A stretch of 64,000 nt of DNA from Mucilaginibacter sp. OK268 (GCF_900103125.1 NZ_FNJV01000001.1:620001-684000), one strand, 5' to 3'; counted from the first letter of the stretch, positions 25,986 through 34,740 are shown. The notes: generated by a model not told the origin, from the sequence alone. A program made the numbers and translations.

Positions 25986-26744
25986 CTAAAAATCCAACGG
26001 ACCTAACCTACGCATATTTTTCATGATGAGGTATTGCCTGTGCCTTAAGTAACGGGTAGGGTTGGTGGCCGACCATCTGAGCGGGCTTGGAAATATAACC
26101 GCTATAGCAGCCGCTTCGTGCTTGGTTAAGTCTGCTGCCGATTTATGAAAATAAGCTTGTGAGGCGGCTTCTATGCCATAAATGCCGTCACCCATTTCAA
26201 TCTCATTGAGGTAAACCTCCATGATGCGTTTTTTACTCCAGAAAGTTTCGATCAATACCGTAAAATAAGCTTCAATGCCTTTACGTAATAAGGAACGGCC
26301 ATCCCATAAAAAAACATTTTTGGCTACCTGTTGCGATATAGTGCTACCGCCGATAAGCTTTTTACTATGCGCGTTTTTTTCAATAGCCTTTTCAATGGCC
26401 CGGAAATCAAAACCGTGATGCTCCAGGAAGCTTTGATCTTCGGCTGCCACGGCTGCCCGTTTCATATTATCAGATATCTCATCAAAATCCTTCCACTGCT
26501 TATCTATCTTCCAGTCCTTACCAGCAGCCTTGCGCTGAAAACCGCGCTCGATCATGAGCCAGGTAAAGGGTGGGTTTACAAAACGGTAAAAGAGCACACC
26601 TAAAAGGCTCAACCCTACAAAAAGTAAAAAGGCAAGTTTTATAACTCTGAATAAAAGCCGGGCAATTCCATTGTTTTTAAGCTTTGAAAACCACGACTTT
26701 GATTGGGAGCTTTTTTTTGAGGATGAGGCGGAGGTGCGTTTCAC
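25986..26744 (-). CDS. mtgA: Monofunctional peptidoglycan glycosyltransferase
   Basis: This 252-residue GT51 enzyme polymerises lipid II into glycan strands at the outer face of the inner membrane. The order is a basic cytosolic tail, a membrane helix at about 38-53, then the catalytic domain. Visible motifs are AAEDQSFLEHHG with catalytic Glu102, GGSTISQQVAKN, KKRIMEVYLNEIEMG and IYGIEAASQAYF. There is no transpeptidase domain and the length is typical of MtgA. Confidence 0.95.
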   Translation of the reverse strand: MKRTSASSSKKSSQSKSWFSKLKNNGIARLLFRVIKLAFLLFVGLSLLGVLFYRFVNPPFTWLMIERGFQRKAAGKDWKIDKQWKDFDEISDNMKRAAVAAEDQSFLEHHGFDFRAIEKAIEKNAHSKKLIGGSTISQQVAKNVFLWDGRSLLRKGIEAYFTVLIETFWSKKRIMEVYLNEIEMGDGIYGIEAASQAYFHKSAADLTKHEAAAIAVIFPSPLRWSATNPTRYLRHRQYLIMKNMRRLGPLDF

Positions 26745-26770
26745 AATTGATAATAAATTCTATAAAACAA

Positions 26771-26802
26771 AGAGGGTGTTTTGCATTGGCAAAACACCCT
26801 CT
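26771..26802 (-). terminator. Terminator of the rpsF-rpsR-rplI operon
   Basis: A 14-base perfect stem (AGAGGGTGTTTTGC against GCAAAACACCCTCT) with loop ATTG is followed on the minus strand by a T-rich tract. It lies 58 bases past the rplI stop. Confidence 0.85.
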
Positions 26803-26860
26803 AAAATTCTACAATTAAGTTCAAAATCCGAAATCAAAACTCCGAATTCCGAAATATAAA

Positions 26861-27304
26861 TTACTCAGCTACTACTGAGAAAGGAACCTGAACTTTTACT
26901 TCTTTGTGCAGGTTTATGTTTGCGATGTAATCACCAACAAACTTAGGCTCCTGATCAAAAGTAATACGACGGCGGTCAACTTCAAAGCCTTCTTTTTTCA
27001 ATGCATCCGCAATTTGAATAGTGTTGATGGCACCGAAAATTTTACCGCTTTCACCGGCTTTAGCGCCAATGTTCAGTTTAACACCTTCTAAACGGGCAGC
27101 TATAGCGTCGGCATCCTTGCGGATTTTTTCTTGTTTAAACTGAGCTTGTTTCAAGTTTTCAGCTAAAACTTTGCGAGCGCTTTCTGTAGCTAATATGGCG
27201 TAGCCTTTTGGTAAAAGGTAGTTACGGCCATAACCTGGTTTAACGTTTACAACATCGTCTTTATCACCCAGGTTTTTTACATCTTGTTTTAAAATAACTT
27301 CCAT
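26861..27304 (-). CDS. rplI: 50S ribosomal protein L9
   Basis: This 147-residue protein has the L9 N-terminal RNA-binding signature (MEVILKQDVKNLGDKDDVVN, then PGYGRNYLLPKG). A connecting helix and the C-terminal domain (GKIFGAINTIQIADAL) follow. It is the third gene of a minus-strand operon after rpsF and rpsR, 15 bases behind rpsR. It binds 23S rRNA in the large subunit. Confidence 0.98.
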   Translation of the reverse strand: MEVILKQDVKNLGDKDDVVNVKPGYGRNYLLPKGYAILATESARKVLAENLKQAQFKQEKIRKDADAIAARLEGVKLNIGAKAGESGKIFGAINTIQIADALKKEGFEVDRRRITFDQEPKFVGDYIANINLHKEVKVQVPFSVVAE

Positions 27305-27319
27305 TTTCTGAATCTCCTA

Positions 27320-27583
27320 TTATTTTAATGAATCTGTAACGTAAGGTAATAAACCAATGTGGCGTGCGCGTTTAACGGCTTGAGCCACTTTACGCTGGAA
27401 TTTTAATGAAGTACCAGTTAAACGACGTGGCAATACTTTACCCTGATCGTTAATGAACTTTAATAAAAAGTTTGCGTCTTTGTAATCGATATACTTAATG
27501 CCATTCTTTTTGAAACGGCAGTATTTTTTACGGTTATCCTCCACTTTTGGAGCGGTAACGTATTTAATTTGTTCGTTAGCCAT
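27320..27583 (-). CDS. rpsR: 30S ribosomal protein S18
   Basis: This 87-residue S18 has the signature [20 protein letters not shown], then [20 protein letters not shown] and ARHIGLLPY. The start codon shares one base with the rpsF stop. It binds 16S rRNA as a heterodimer with S6. Confidence 0.98.
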   Translation of the reverse strand: MANEQIKYVTAPKVEDNRKKYCRFKKNGIKYIDYKDANFLLKFINDQGKVLPRRLTGTSLKFQRKVAQAVKRARHIGLLPYVTDSLK

Positions 27584-27948
27584 TAGTTTGCGTCCTCCAC
27601 TTTAGCTGCTGGTTTTTTGTTGAAAGCACCGCTGCGTTTTTTGTCATTGTAAGCAATGGCATGTTTGTCCAAAGCAATGGTCAGGAAACGCAAAACACGC
27701 TCATCGCGCCTTAACTCTATCTCCAATTTGTTAATTAAATCACCTGGAGCCTTAAATTCAGTTAAGTGATAGTACCCTGTAGTCTTTTTCTGAATAGGGT
27801 ACGCTAATTTTCTCAAACCCCAATTATCCTCCTGGACAATTTCGGCTCCGCCATCAGTTAAGATCTTGCTAAATTTGGCAATGCCTTCTTTAGCTGTTTC
27901 TTCTGATAACAACGGGGTTAGAACGATCACGATTTCGTACTGTTGCAT
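27583..27948 (-). CDS. rpsF: 30S ribosomal protein S6
   Basis: This 121-residue S6 begins [15 protein letters not shown] and carries [20 protein letters not shown] and the LRFL segment. A Lys/Ala-rich tail follows. It is the first gene of rpsF-rpsR-rplI. The leader (27949-27993) holds a short hairpin with CCCG/CGGG arms close to where the S6:S18 autoregulatory motif occurs in many bacteria. Confidence 0.98.
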   Translation of the reverse strand: MQQYEIVIVLTPLLSEETAKEGIAKFSKILTDGGAEIVQEDNWGLRKLAYPIQKKTTGYYHLTEFKAPGDLINKLEIELRRDERVLRFLTIALDKHAIAYNDKKRSGAFNKKPAAKVEDAN

Positions 27949-27975
27949 TATTATACTTTGATTTTTAATTAATTA

Positions 27976-27989
27976 CCCGCTATTACGGG
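27976..27989 (-). promoter_or_regulatory. Possible S6:S18 leader hairpin
   Basis: CCCG and CGGG pair across a 6-base loop in the rpsF leader, 28-41 bases before the ATG. In many phyla S6:S18 binds a structured element here to repress its own operon. The fit to that motif is only partial, so the call rests mainly on position. Confidence 0.3.
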
Positions 27990-27993
27990 GCTG

Positions 27994-28024
27994 CAAATAT
28001 ATAGAGAATATTTGCAAAAACAAA
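27994..28024 (-). promoter_or_regulatory. Promoter of rpsF-rpsR-rplI
   Basis: On the minus strand TTTG (28024-28021), a 19-base spacer and TATATTTG (28001-27994) match the Bacteroidota -33/-7 consensus exactly. The predicted start of transcription lies about 40 bases before rpsF. The -7 box overlaps an 8-base inverted repeat (27993-28000/28008-28015). Confidence 0.65.
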
Positions 28025-28049
28025 GCTTGTAAATATATTACTATAACAT

Positions 28050-28081
28050 TTTGGTATTGAGTTGTTTATTGCTTATATTTA
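28050..28081 (+). promoter_or_regulatory. Putative promoter of the 796-residue secreted protein gene
   Basis: TTTG (28050-28053), a 20-base spacer and TATATTTA (28074-28081, one mismatch to TAnnTTTG) stand 20 bases before the ATG at 28102. Confidence 0.35.
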
Positions 28082-28101
28082 AGGAATCTAAACCACTTAT
28101 C

Positions 28102-30492
28102 ATGATTCAACTATTACTCCAAAGGCGTAGTGCCAATTTCGTATGTCTATTTTTGATATTTGCCTTGCCAACAAGTGTTGTTCTCGCTCAACAACCCACA
28201 ACTGTAAAAGCGCCTGTAGAAAAAAAAGCAACTAAGCCAAATGCAGTAGTACCAGCCATTAATAATAAAATAATTATTGGCAGCGGCTACATCAATGCTT
28301 TCCAAACGTTGACAAACATCCCTACTACAGGGAAGCCTTCAATATGGTACAGTGTAATTAATGTCCCTTTTATTATTTCGGGCGGCGTTCCTAAGAATAA
28401 TATACCGGTAAAACTAAAAATCATTAGCTATACATCTGCGAGTCCTCAGTTTCTTACCCAAACAGGACCATCAGCCAGTGATAATGAAGTGATACTTAAA
28501 AATCAGTTTAACGGAACCACAAAAACAATTTATATACCAGTAAGGATAACGTTCAATAACCCAGCAGAAATGAGCGGGGATGCATATATAAAAATTGAGA
28601 ATCAGGAAAATGAATATTATAGAATAAATTTTGATAGCCCATCTGAAACTACAGCTACAAATAATAAAACTTCGTCACCGATAAAAATCGCGCGAGCTAA
28701 AAATGAAGCGGTAGGTACTAAACCCGTTACTCTTTTAGATAGCACTTCGACATTTACATTAGATACAGTAAGGCCAAACGTAATTAATTCGTTCCCGGTA
28801 AAGTTATATTTAAAACTGGGTAAAAGAGCCGTTGGTAAGGATACTGTGCTAAACCTTGCAATTAAGTCTGATCAGCCTCTGCAAAACTTGCAATTGCCGG
28901 ATGGTGATCAAAAACTAAAGGTGAAAATAGATAGTGCCGACTGGAATGATACTACAGATGTAGCTGTAGTTAAAACTATTGACCTGCAGGTACAACAAAC
29001 CGCACTGGTTAAAAGCGAGCAGGGCCTTAAAATAACTTTAAAAGGAGTTAAAGATAATGGCAAACATGTGGTGAAAATTATGCCTTATAAAACAAAAGGC
29101 AAAAATGATTTGCTACAACTGGTTGAATCGGGGGGCGCAGAAATTGTGGCGCATAGAACATCTGCAATTACCCGCGATTTTCCTTCTTCGGTAAATTTAA
29201 TTGATACCATAATAGTTAAAGTAAAGCTGCACGGTGAGTACAGCTCCCAACATAATCAATTGGTTTTTGCCTTTTTAGATACTACACTATCCAAACATTT
29301 TCAAATTTTAGAAAACCCTATTGAAATAACCGAAAATGAATGGAAGGCATCTCAAAAAACAACAGACACAATAACAAATCCGATAACCAACGAAAAGAAA
29401 ATAATAGAAAGAGATGGTTCGATTGATATCCCTCTTCATATAAGATCTGTGGCTATCAGCGATTCCCTGAAGAACATTCAACGTATGGATCTGATAATTA
29501 AAGGCCAGAATCAGGCTCTTCGTGGCAGCCAAAGAATAAAAATAAACACTATGGATAAACCATTTTGGGCAGAAATAGGTATGAACTTCGATTTGCTGGA
29601 CAATATAAAAACGAACAATTTTTATGCGGGCGTGTACATGTTTGATAAAGACATAGCAAAATTCAGACTATGGGGCAAAGATAATGGCAATAATGTAAGT
29701 TTTACAGGAGGTGTTTATGAATCTCAATCGGTAAGTAGCAGGTCAACAAATAACCTCTTTGATTATAAAGATGGAGGCTCGACAATTTTAGATACAACAA
29801 CCGGCAATATTAAATCATATAAAACTTATCGTGATACAGGAGTAATAAATTCAACCACCAAAATTAAACGAATAGGTCTTTTCTTCTCGCCCCATTTTCG
29901 TTTAACCAATGAAAAAACCGAAGTAAATGGGCTTCATATTTTCTTTTCGCTTCATTTGGAAATGCTTTGGCAAAGAGTTTCTTCTACCATTGACTATTCA
30001 AAAGCAAAGCAAACATATATAATCACTACCGATACGGGAGCCACAGAAAAAATAAGGGTAGCTGGCCTGCCATATAAAAACCAATCTTTTGATTTTGATT
30101 TTCGGTCACATTATCTTGGTGTTGGGCTGCCTTTGTATATTAAAGAAAACGACTTTAATTTATATTTAAATCCAGTGTTGGGTCTTACTACACAAGATTT
30201 TGCAATAATTTCTGATTACAACCTTGATCATGCTAAACCAGGGACTTATTTAGACATAAATAATACAGCTTTCGGATATGATCAGATATTAAACATCAAG
30301 AGGCCTAAAAAAACATGGAACGGATTCTTCCTTTTTCAATTCAGGCTTAATGATGTGGCTTATGGTATCACCTTTAGTGGTGAGGTAAGGGGGATAACCG
30401 TTCAGGGAGCTAAACCGGTTATTACACTGGCCTTAAGTAAAAAATTTGATCTTTCTGGCTTACTTAAGCCATTGGTAGCCCCATTTAAATAA
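28102..30492 (+). CDS. Uncharacterised secreted, probably outer-membrane protein, 796 aa
   Basis: The ATG at 28102 gives a clean signal peptide (VCLFLIFALPTSVVLAQ), while the TTG at 28051 would bury it. The N-terminal half has repeated beta-rich, adhesin-like segments with many Thr/Lys (VPFIISGGVPKNNIPVKLKI). The C-terminal third alternates polar and aromatic residues like barrel strands (HIFFSLHLEMLWQRV, DFDFRSHYLGVGLPLYI, NLYLNPVLGLTTQDFAI). I recognise no family. It is followed 17 bases later by a lipase-like gene in the same direction, so the two may be cotranscribed. Confidence 0.75.
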   Translation: MIQLLLQRRSANFVCLFLIFALPTSVVLAQQPTTVKAPVEKKATKPNAVVPAINNKIIIGSGYINAFQTLTNIPTTGKPSIWYSVINVPFIISGGVPKNNIPVKLKIISYTSASPQFLTQTGPSASDNEVILKNQFNGTTKTIYIPVRITFNNPAEMSGDAYIKIENQENEYYRINFDSPSETTATNNKTSSPIKIARAKNEAVGTKPVTLLDSTSTFTLDTVRPNVINSFPVKLYLKLGKRAVGKDTVLNLAIKSDQPLQNLQLPDGDQKLKVKIDSADWNDTTDVAVVKTIDLQVQQTALVKSEQGLKITLKGVKDNGKHVVKIMPYKTKGKNDLLQLVESGGAEIVAHRTSAITRDFPSSVNLIDTIIVKVKLHGEYSSQHNQLVFAFLDTTLSKHFQILENPIEITENEWKASQKTTDTITNPITNEKKIIERDGSIDIPLHIRSVAISDSLKNIQRMDLIIKGQNQALRGSQRIKINTMDKPFWAEIGMNFDLLDNIKTNNFYAGVYMFDKDIAKFRLWGKDNGNNVSFTGGVYESQSVSSRSTNNLFDYKDGGSTILDTTTGNIKSYKTYRDTGVINSTTKIKRIGLFFSPHFRLTNEKTEVNGLHIFFSLHLEMLWQRVSSTIDYSKAKQTYIITTDTGATEKIRVAGLPYKNQSFDFDFRSHYLGVGLPLYIKENDFNLYLNPVLGLTTQDFAIISDYNLDHAKPGTYLDINNTAFGYDQILNIKRPKKTWNGFFLFQFRLNDVAYGITFSGEVRGITVQGAKPVITLALSKKFDLSGLLKPLVAPFK

Positions 30493-30509
30493 ACCCTGTT
30501 TTTTACATT

Positions 30510-31934
30510 ATGGAAAAGGATATCAAACCGAATGGGCATCAAATTCTGGATCTGGTTGTAACACCTGGTGATGTGCAATGGGTGACAAAAAATACGGCTA
30601 TACTGGTAGTACATGGCATAGGTAACCAGCTACCGCTTGAAACACTTGATCAGTTTGGCCGGGGGCTTATAAGTCAGTACCGCAAAGTCTTTGAAGAGGA
30701 GTTTACGATAAGCCATGAGGTTGTAGCAAAAAAAAAAGATGGAGGTACCTGGTTTGATAATGTTTTGCGTATGCAAAAGGAAGGTAGCGAACACTTTATT
30801 GATATTTACGAATATTACTGGGCCGATTATACAGAGGATAAAGCCAGTTGGAAGGACCTTAATACCTGGTTACAGGGCGTTGTGAATGGTGCCGAAAGAT
30901 TTTATAAGAGGAACGCCCAGATTGGAGAGCAATACAAAGATAAGAGCCCATTTTTTGATACTAAAACAGGCAGGTTTAAAGTAGGGACCTACCGGTTATT
31001 TATGTCGGCTGTATCAAAGGTTTTTATATCAGTTGATCTCTTGTGGCGCCTGATGATCGGACTTGTTTCGCTTATACCTTTTTTAGGAAAACTGGCCGAC
31101 TCATTATTGCAATCCTATGCTGATACTATGATCCATGATCTTACTAACATATTAGGAGATGTAGCCGTATATAACGTAGTCGACCCAAAGTCAAAATTTT
31201 ACACCGTTAAACGCAATATATTAGATGGGGCGGTAAAAGCCATCACCTATTTAATTGAACGTCCAGTAGAAAATGGTTTTGATATAAAGGCACTCACAGA
31301 TAAATATAAAGAGGATAAACTGCGTAAGGAGGGTGATCAAGCCGAAAAATTAAATCAGGAACTTTCAAATAAGCTTTCGGATCAGGAGTTATACTACCCA
31401 AGTGTAATTATCGCCGGTCATTCCCTGGGGTCGCAGGTTTCTTATGATGCTATTAATAAGCTAAACCTGCTTGTAAATAAAGAGGGGGTGCTCAATTATG
31501 ATAAAAATGGGGTGTGTAAGTTTAATAAGCACAATACACTTAAAGAACAATTATGCGGTTTTATAACATTTGGCTGTCCGCTGGATAAAATTGTATTTTT
31601 TTTACGTGAAAATGTGCCGGATGAAGCTTATTTGCGACAGCAGATTATGGATAATTATCATGGTTTTAAACAACGCAAGCTTGATTTTGATAACAACCAA
31701 AAAACAAATAAGGCATATTTACCAGTTCCGAGTGATCTGAAAAAATTACTTGATAAAATACAATGGCGAAACTATTACGATAATAAGGATTATGTAAGTG
31801 GTGGCCTGGACTATTATACGGGCTTAACAAATATTGATTGCCAGTTTAAAGCGGGAACATTTGGCTTTACGCATGGTAATTATTGGGAATGTGATAATTT
31901 TTATATAGATATAATTTGTAATTATTTAGTATAA
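30510..31934 (+). CDS. Lipase-like alpha/beta-hydrolase fold protein, 474 aa
   Basis: A serine-hydrolase pattern is visible. NTAILVVHGIG supplies an oxyanion-hole HG motif, IIAGHSLGSQ contains nucleophile Ser305, and ITFGCPLD follows as in lipases. WRNYYDNKDYVSG and FGFTHGNYW offer the Asp and His. A hydrophobic stretch near residues 170-200 may touch membrane. There is no signal peptide, so it is probably cytosolic or peripheral. Proteins of this shape occur in several uncharacterised Bacteroidota clusters; the substrate is unknown. It contains an A10 run at 30728-30737. Confidence 0.75.
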   Translation: MEKDIKPNGHQILDLVVTPGDVQWVTKNTAILVVHGIGNQLPLETLDQFGRGLISQYRKVFEEEFTISHEVVAKKKDGGTWFDNVLRMQKEGSEHFIDIYEYYWADYTEDKASWKDLNTWLQGVVNGAERFYKRNAQIGEQYKDKSPFFDTKTGRFKVGTYRLFMSAVSKVFISVDLLWRLMIGLVSLIPFLGKLADSLLQSYADTMIHDLTNILGDVAVYNVVDPKSKFYTVKRNILDGAVKAITYLIERPVENGFDIKALTDKYKEDKLRKEGDQAEKLNQELSNKLSDQELYYPSVIIAGHSLGSQVSYDAINKLNLLVNKEGVLNYDKNGVCKFNKHNTLKEQLCGFITFGCPLDKIVFFLRENVPDEAYLRQQIMDNYHGFKQRKLDFDNNQKTNKAYLPVPSDLKKLLDKIQWRNYYDNKDYVSGGLDYYTGLTNIDCQFKAGTFGFTHGNYWECDNFYIDIICNYLV

Positions 31935-31954
31935 ATGATATTAACTCAACTAAT

Positions 31955-32194
31955 ATGGAAATCAATACAGAGGCTCGGCAACAACAATTGATCGAATTTA
32001 TTACTGAAATCGGAAAATCAGCGCTACTTAGTTTGGGCTTAGGCGTAGGCTTGATATTAATTGGTTTTGGCATTATGGCGATATCAGCTCAGTTTAATCT
32101 AACCAATATAATTTATAATAATTGCTCCTTCCCCCTTGGTATAAGTAATGTTAGTACATTCATTATTGCATTATTGCATTATTGGCCCAAATAG
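31955..32194 (+). CDS. N-terminal part of a split membrane protein
   Basis: This 79-residue reading has an amphipathic start and a strong membrane helix (ALLSLGLGVGLILIGFGIMA, about residues 23-42). It ends TFIIALL followed by HYWPK and a stop inside three tandem CATTATTG units (32161-32184). With two units the frame runs on into the next ORF as FIIALLAQIAAVLLIMTY, a good second helix. I therefore read this and 32212-32436 as one gene broken, or switched, by repeat number. Confidence 0.65.
   Translation: MEINTEARQQQLIEFITEIGKSALLSLGLGVGLILIGFGIMAISAQFNLTNIIYNNCSFPLGISNVSTFIIALLHYWPK
32161..32184 (+). repeat. CATTATTG x3 tandem repeat, frame-switching
   Basis: Three perfect 8-base units lie inside coding sequence. 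As 8 is not a multiple of 3, gain or loss of one unit changes frame. Loss of one unit joins the ORFs at 31955 and 32182 into a 157-residue protein. Confidence 0.9.
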
Positions 32195-32211
32195 CAGCTG
32201 TTTTATTAATT

Positions 32212-32436
32212 ATGACTTATAAAATCAGTATTAAACAAGCCGGTATTTTCAGGAATGAACTTATTGTATTACGTGATTTAGAAATAGCTTTGAAAATATG
32301 TGATCAAATTTCGGTTGAAAATGGTGATAAAACGGTGACTAAAGACAAAAACCATACAATAATCAGGCAAAAAAGCCAGAAGTCAAAGATGGAGCAATCT
32401 ATCATAGAGGCCATATTAAGCAGGTGCGGTAAATAA
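32212..32436 (+). CDS. C-terminal part of the split membrane protein
   Basis: The frame is open from TTG 32182 (AQIAAVLLIM, hydrophobic), and the first ATG is 32212. It continues with a polar domain (GIFRNELIVLRDLEIALKIC, then KDKNHTIIRQKSQKSK). Alone it would be a 74-residue soluble protein of no known family. Joined to the upstream frame by loss of one CATTATTG unit it becomes the cytosolic tail of a two-helix membrane protein. Confidence 0.55.
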   Translation: MTYKISIKQAGIFRNELIVLRDLEIALKICDQISVENGDKTVTKDKNHTIIRQKSQKSKMEQSIIEAILSRCGK

Positions 32437-32492
32437 AATATTTGTTGCCAAAACATATCAATAAAATAACCGTTAACACTAAAAAATCAAGG

Positions 32493-32714
32493 ATGGAATT
32501 TACTGGTTACGAAAGCGATAATCCTTATGCCTTCGCTACCTCAGTCATGCTGGCTCCCGGTGACGAAGATGACGAGTTTGAAAGCGATTGGAACGATGAG
32601 GACGATGATTTAGACAATCAATTGGACGATCTGCATGAAATTCAGGTAGATGATGATCTGAACGAACCAGACCCGGAGGATGATTACCCACAACCCGACG
32701 ATGATGATGAATAG
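32493..32714 (+). CDS. Small highly acidic protein, 73 aa
   Basis: The ATG at 32493 gives MEFTGYESDNPYAFATSVML, then an Asp/Glu-rich tail to the end (such as WNDEDDDLDNQLDDLHE). The TTG at 32442 is a weaker start. Short acidic proteins of this type recur in Bacteroidota near DNA-metabolism genes, without known role. It lies 74 bases before dnaX in the same direction. Confidence 0.6.
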   Translation: MEFTGYESDNPYAFATSVMLAPGDEDDEFESDWNDEDDDLDNQLDDLHEIQVDDDLNEPDPEDDYPQPDDDDE

Positions 32715-32788
32715 GGTGGCGTAGTTTTATTACATAATCATTTCATCGATACTTTAACTTCAGGCATTTTCTTGCTAACTTCGTAGCT

Positions 32789-34603
32789 GTGGATAATTTT
32801 ATTGTTTCGGCTCGTAAATACCGCCCGGCTACTTTTGAAACTGTTGTTGGTCAGCAACATATAACCAACACACTTAAAAACGCTATTAGAAATAATCAGC
32901 TGGCTCAGGCATTTTTATTCTGCGGGCCACGCGGTGTGGGTAAAACTACCTGTGCACGTATTCTGGCCAAAACCATCAACTGTACCAATTTACAGCCCAA
33001 TGGCGAGGCTTGTGGTGAATGTGCATCATGCAAAGCGTTCGAGAATGGTAATTCCTTTAACGTACATGAGCTGGATGCGGCGTCAAACAATTCGGTTGAC
33101 GACATCAGGAGCCTGATAGACCAGGTACGCATACCGCCACAGGCCGCACGGTATAAAGTTTATATTATTGATGAGGTGCACATGCTGTCGCAGGCGGCTT
33201 TTAACGCCTTTCTGAAAACGCTCGAAGAACCACCTCACTACGCCATATTTATACTGGCCACTACCGAGAAGCATAAGATACTGCCTACCATACTTTCGCG
33301 CTGCCAGATATTTGATTTTAACCGTATCAGGGTTGATGATATGGCCGGCCACCTGGCATCAATAGCAGGTAAAGAAAACATCAGCTACGAACCCGATGGA
33401 TTGCATATTATAGCGCAAAAAGCCGATGGTGGTTTAAGAGATGCCTTGTCTATGTTTGACCAGATCGTTAGCTTTTCTGGCGGCAAGGTTACTTATCGCT
33501 CGGTAATTGATAACCTGAACATACTTGATTACGATTACTATTTTAACATAACAGACAGTCTGTTACAAGAAGATACAGGCAAAGTCCTGTTGTTTTTTGA
33601 CGAAATATTATCGCGGGGTTTTGATGGAGCTCACTTTATTGCCGGCCTGTGCGAGCATTTCCGCAATCTGTTAGTCACTAAAGATCAATCAACCCTGAAA
33701 TTACTCGAGGTAAGTGAAGGAATTAAAAATAAATACCTGCAGCAATCGCAAAGCAGCCCGGTATCGTTTTTACTTTCAGCCATGAATATTGCCAATCAAT
33801 GTGATATCAATTATAAGTTGAGTAAAAACCAACGACTTCAGGTTGAGCTCGCCTTGCTTAAAATGTGCCACTTGCCCTCGGCATTTAATATGGTAGCCTC
33901 ACCGCTTACAGCAACATCCGCCGCAGACGGGTCATTAAAAAAAAAACCTGATACCTCAACAGTAACAGCGCCAGTACAAACTAATAAGATCAATAATGAG
34001 GCAGCAGTATTGAGTGATACACCGCTAACTTATAATACAACGAAATCGCAAACTGTTGAAAATAAACAGGTAACAGAAGTAAAAGAGCAAGCACCTACAG
34101 AAAAACCTAAAATATTTATACCCTCGCCAAGCCTGGGTTCCTTATCCATAAAAATACCTTCGCTTACAGATACTGGTAAAACAGCTGAAGAAGCAGCAGC
34201 AGAAGAGGAAGACCCTTATTTAAAAGGAAATGACCGTGATGATTTTACCATGGACAACTTTTTACAATGCTGGAGTGATTTTGCTACCAAGATTAAGGCA
34301 GATGGTAAAAAGAACCTGGTAACTATTTTTATAGCCAATGCTCCGCGGATGATTAAACCTTACGAGTTTGAGATAGTGGTGGGTACCAAACTGCAGGAAA
34401 ACTTATTTAAAGAAGAAAGACCTGCCTTGCACAATTACCTACGGGGCCGCTTAAAAAACTTTACTATTGAAGTAAACGCACGCGTAGATGAACAGGAAGT
34501 GGTAAGAAAACCGTACACGGCTATAGAAAAATTTCAGTACCTGGCCGCCCGTAACCCCCAGTTGGTTGATTTGCGTAACCGCTTTAACCTTGATTTTGAT
34601 TGA
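32789..34603 (+). CDS. dnaX: DNA polymerase III subunit gamma/tau
   Basis: This 604-residue clamp-loader ATPase starts at GTG 32789 (DNFIVSARKYRPATFETVVG, the normal N-terminus). Walker A GPRGVGKTT, the zinc site CGECASC with its partner Cys, IIDEVHML and the sensor LSRCQIF are all present in the first 180 residues. Domain III ends near 370. A low-complexity linker and a tau-type tail follow, the latter able to bind polymerase alpha and DnaB in relatives. An A10 run at 33937-33946 (residues 383-386) sits at the junction; slippage there would give a gamma-like product. Confidence 0.97.
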   Translation: MDNFIVSARKYRPATFETVVGQQHITNTLKNAIRNNQLAQAFLFCGPRGVGKTTCARILAKTINCTNLQPNGEACGECASCKAFENGNSFNVHELDAASNNSVDDIRSLIDQVRIPPQAARYKVYIIDEVHMLSQAAFNAFLKTLEEPPHYAIFILATTEKHKILPTILSRCQIFDFNRIRVDDMAGHLASIAGKENISYEPDGLHIIAQKADGGLRDALSMFDQIVSFSGGKVTYRSVIDNLNILDYDYYFNITDSLLQEDTGKVLLFFDEILSRGFDGAHFIAGLCEHFRNLLVTKDQSTLKLLEVSEGIKNKYLQQSQSSPVSFLLSAMNIANQCDINYKLSKNQRLQVELALLKMCHLPSAFNMVASPLTATSAADGSLKKKPDTSTVTAPVQTNKINNEAAVLSDTPLTYNTTKSQTVENKQVTEVKEQAPTEKPKIFIPSPSLGSLSIKIPSLTDTGKTAEEAAAEEEDPYLKGNDRDDFTMDNFLQCWSDFATKIKADGKKNLVTIFIANAPRMIKPYEFEIVVGTKLQENLFKEERPALHNYLRGRLKNFTIEVNARVDEQEVVRKPYTAIEKFQYLAARNPQLVDLRNRFNLDFD

Positions 34604-34621
34604 TAAAACCCAGCGAGTATT

Positions 34622-34712
34622 GTCATGCTGAACTTGTTTCGGCATCTCACATACAAAGTTGCAGCATGCAGGTTAATTGTCCAGAGAGATCCTGAAACAA
34701 GTTCAGGATGAC
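34622..34712. repeat. Interspersed inverted repeat (GTCATGCTGAACTTG type)
   Basis: The outer arms GTCATGCTGAACTTGTTTC and GAAACAAGTTCAGGATGAC are near-perfect inverted repeats, with GGCATCTC/GAGATCCT inside. The unit fills the gap between the converging dnaX and the acidic-protein gene, like a REP/MITE element. Confidence 0.75.
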
Positions 34713-34740
34713 TATTGGGTTCTACCCAAAACAGACAAAC

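Noticed and set aside
30728..30737. A10 run in the lipase-like gene as a second programmed slippage site
   Set aside because: It lies early in the coding region with no domain boundary, so a truncated product would be meaningless. It mainly warns that A-runs also occur by chance here.
32161..32184. Possible CRISPR or longer direct-repeat array
   Set aside because: Only three contiguous 8-base units with no spacers; no cas genes or repeat-spacer structure anywhere in the window.
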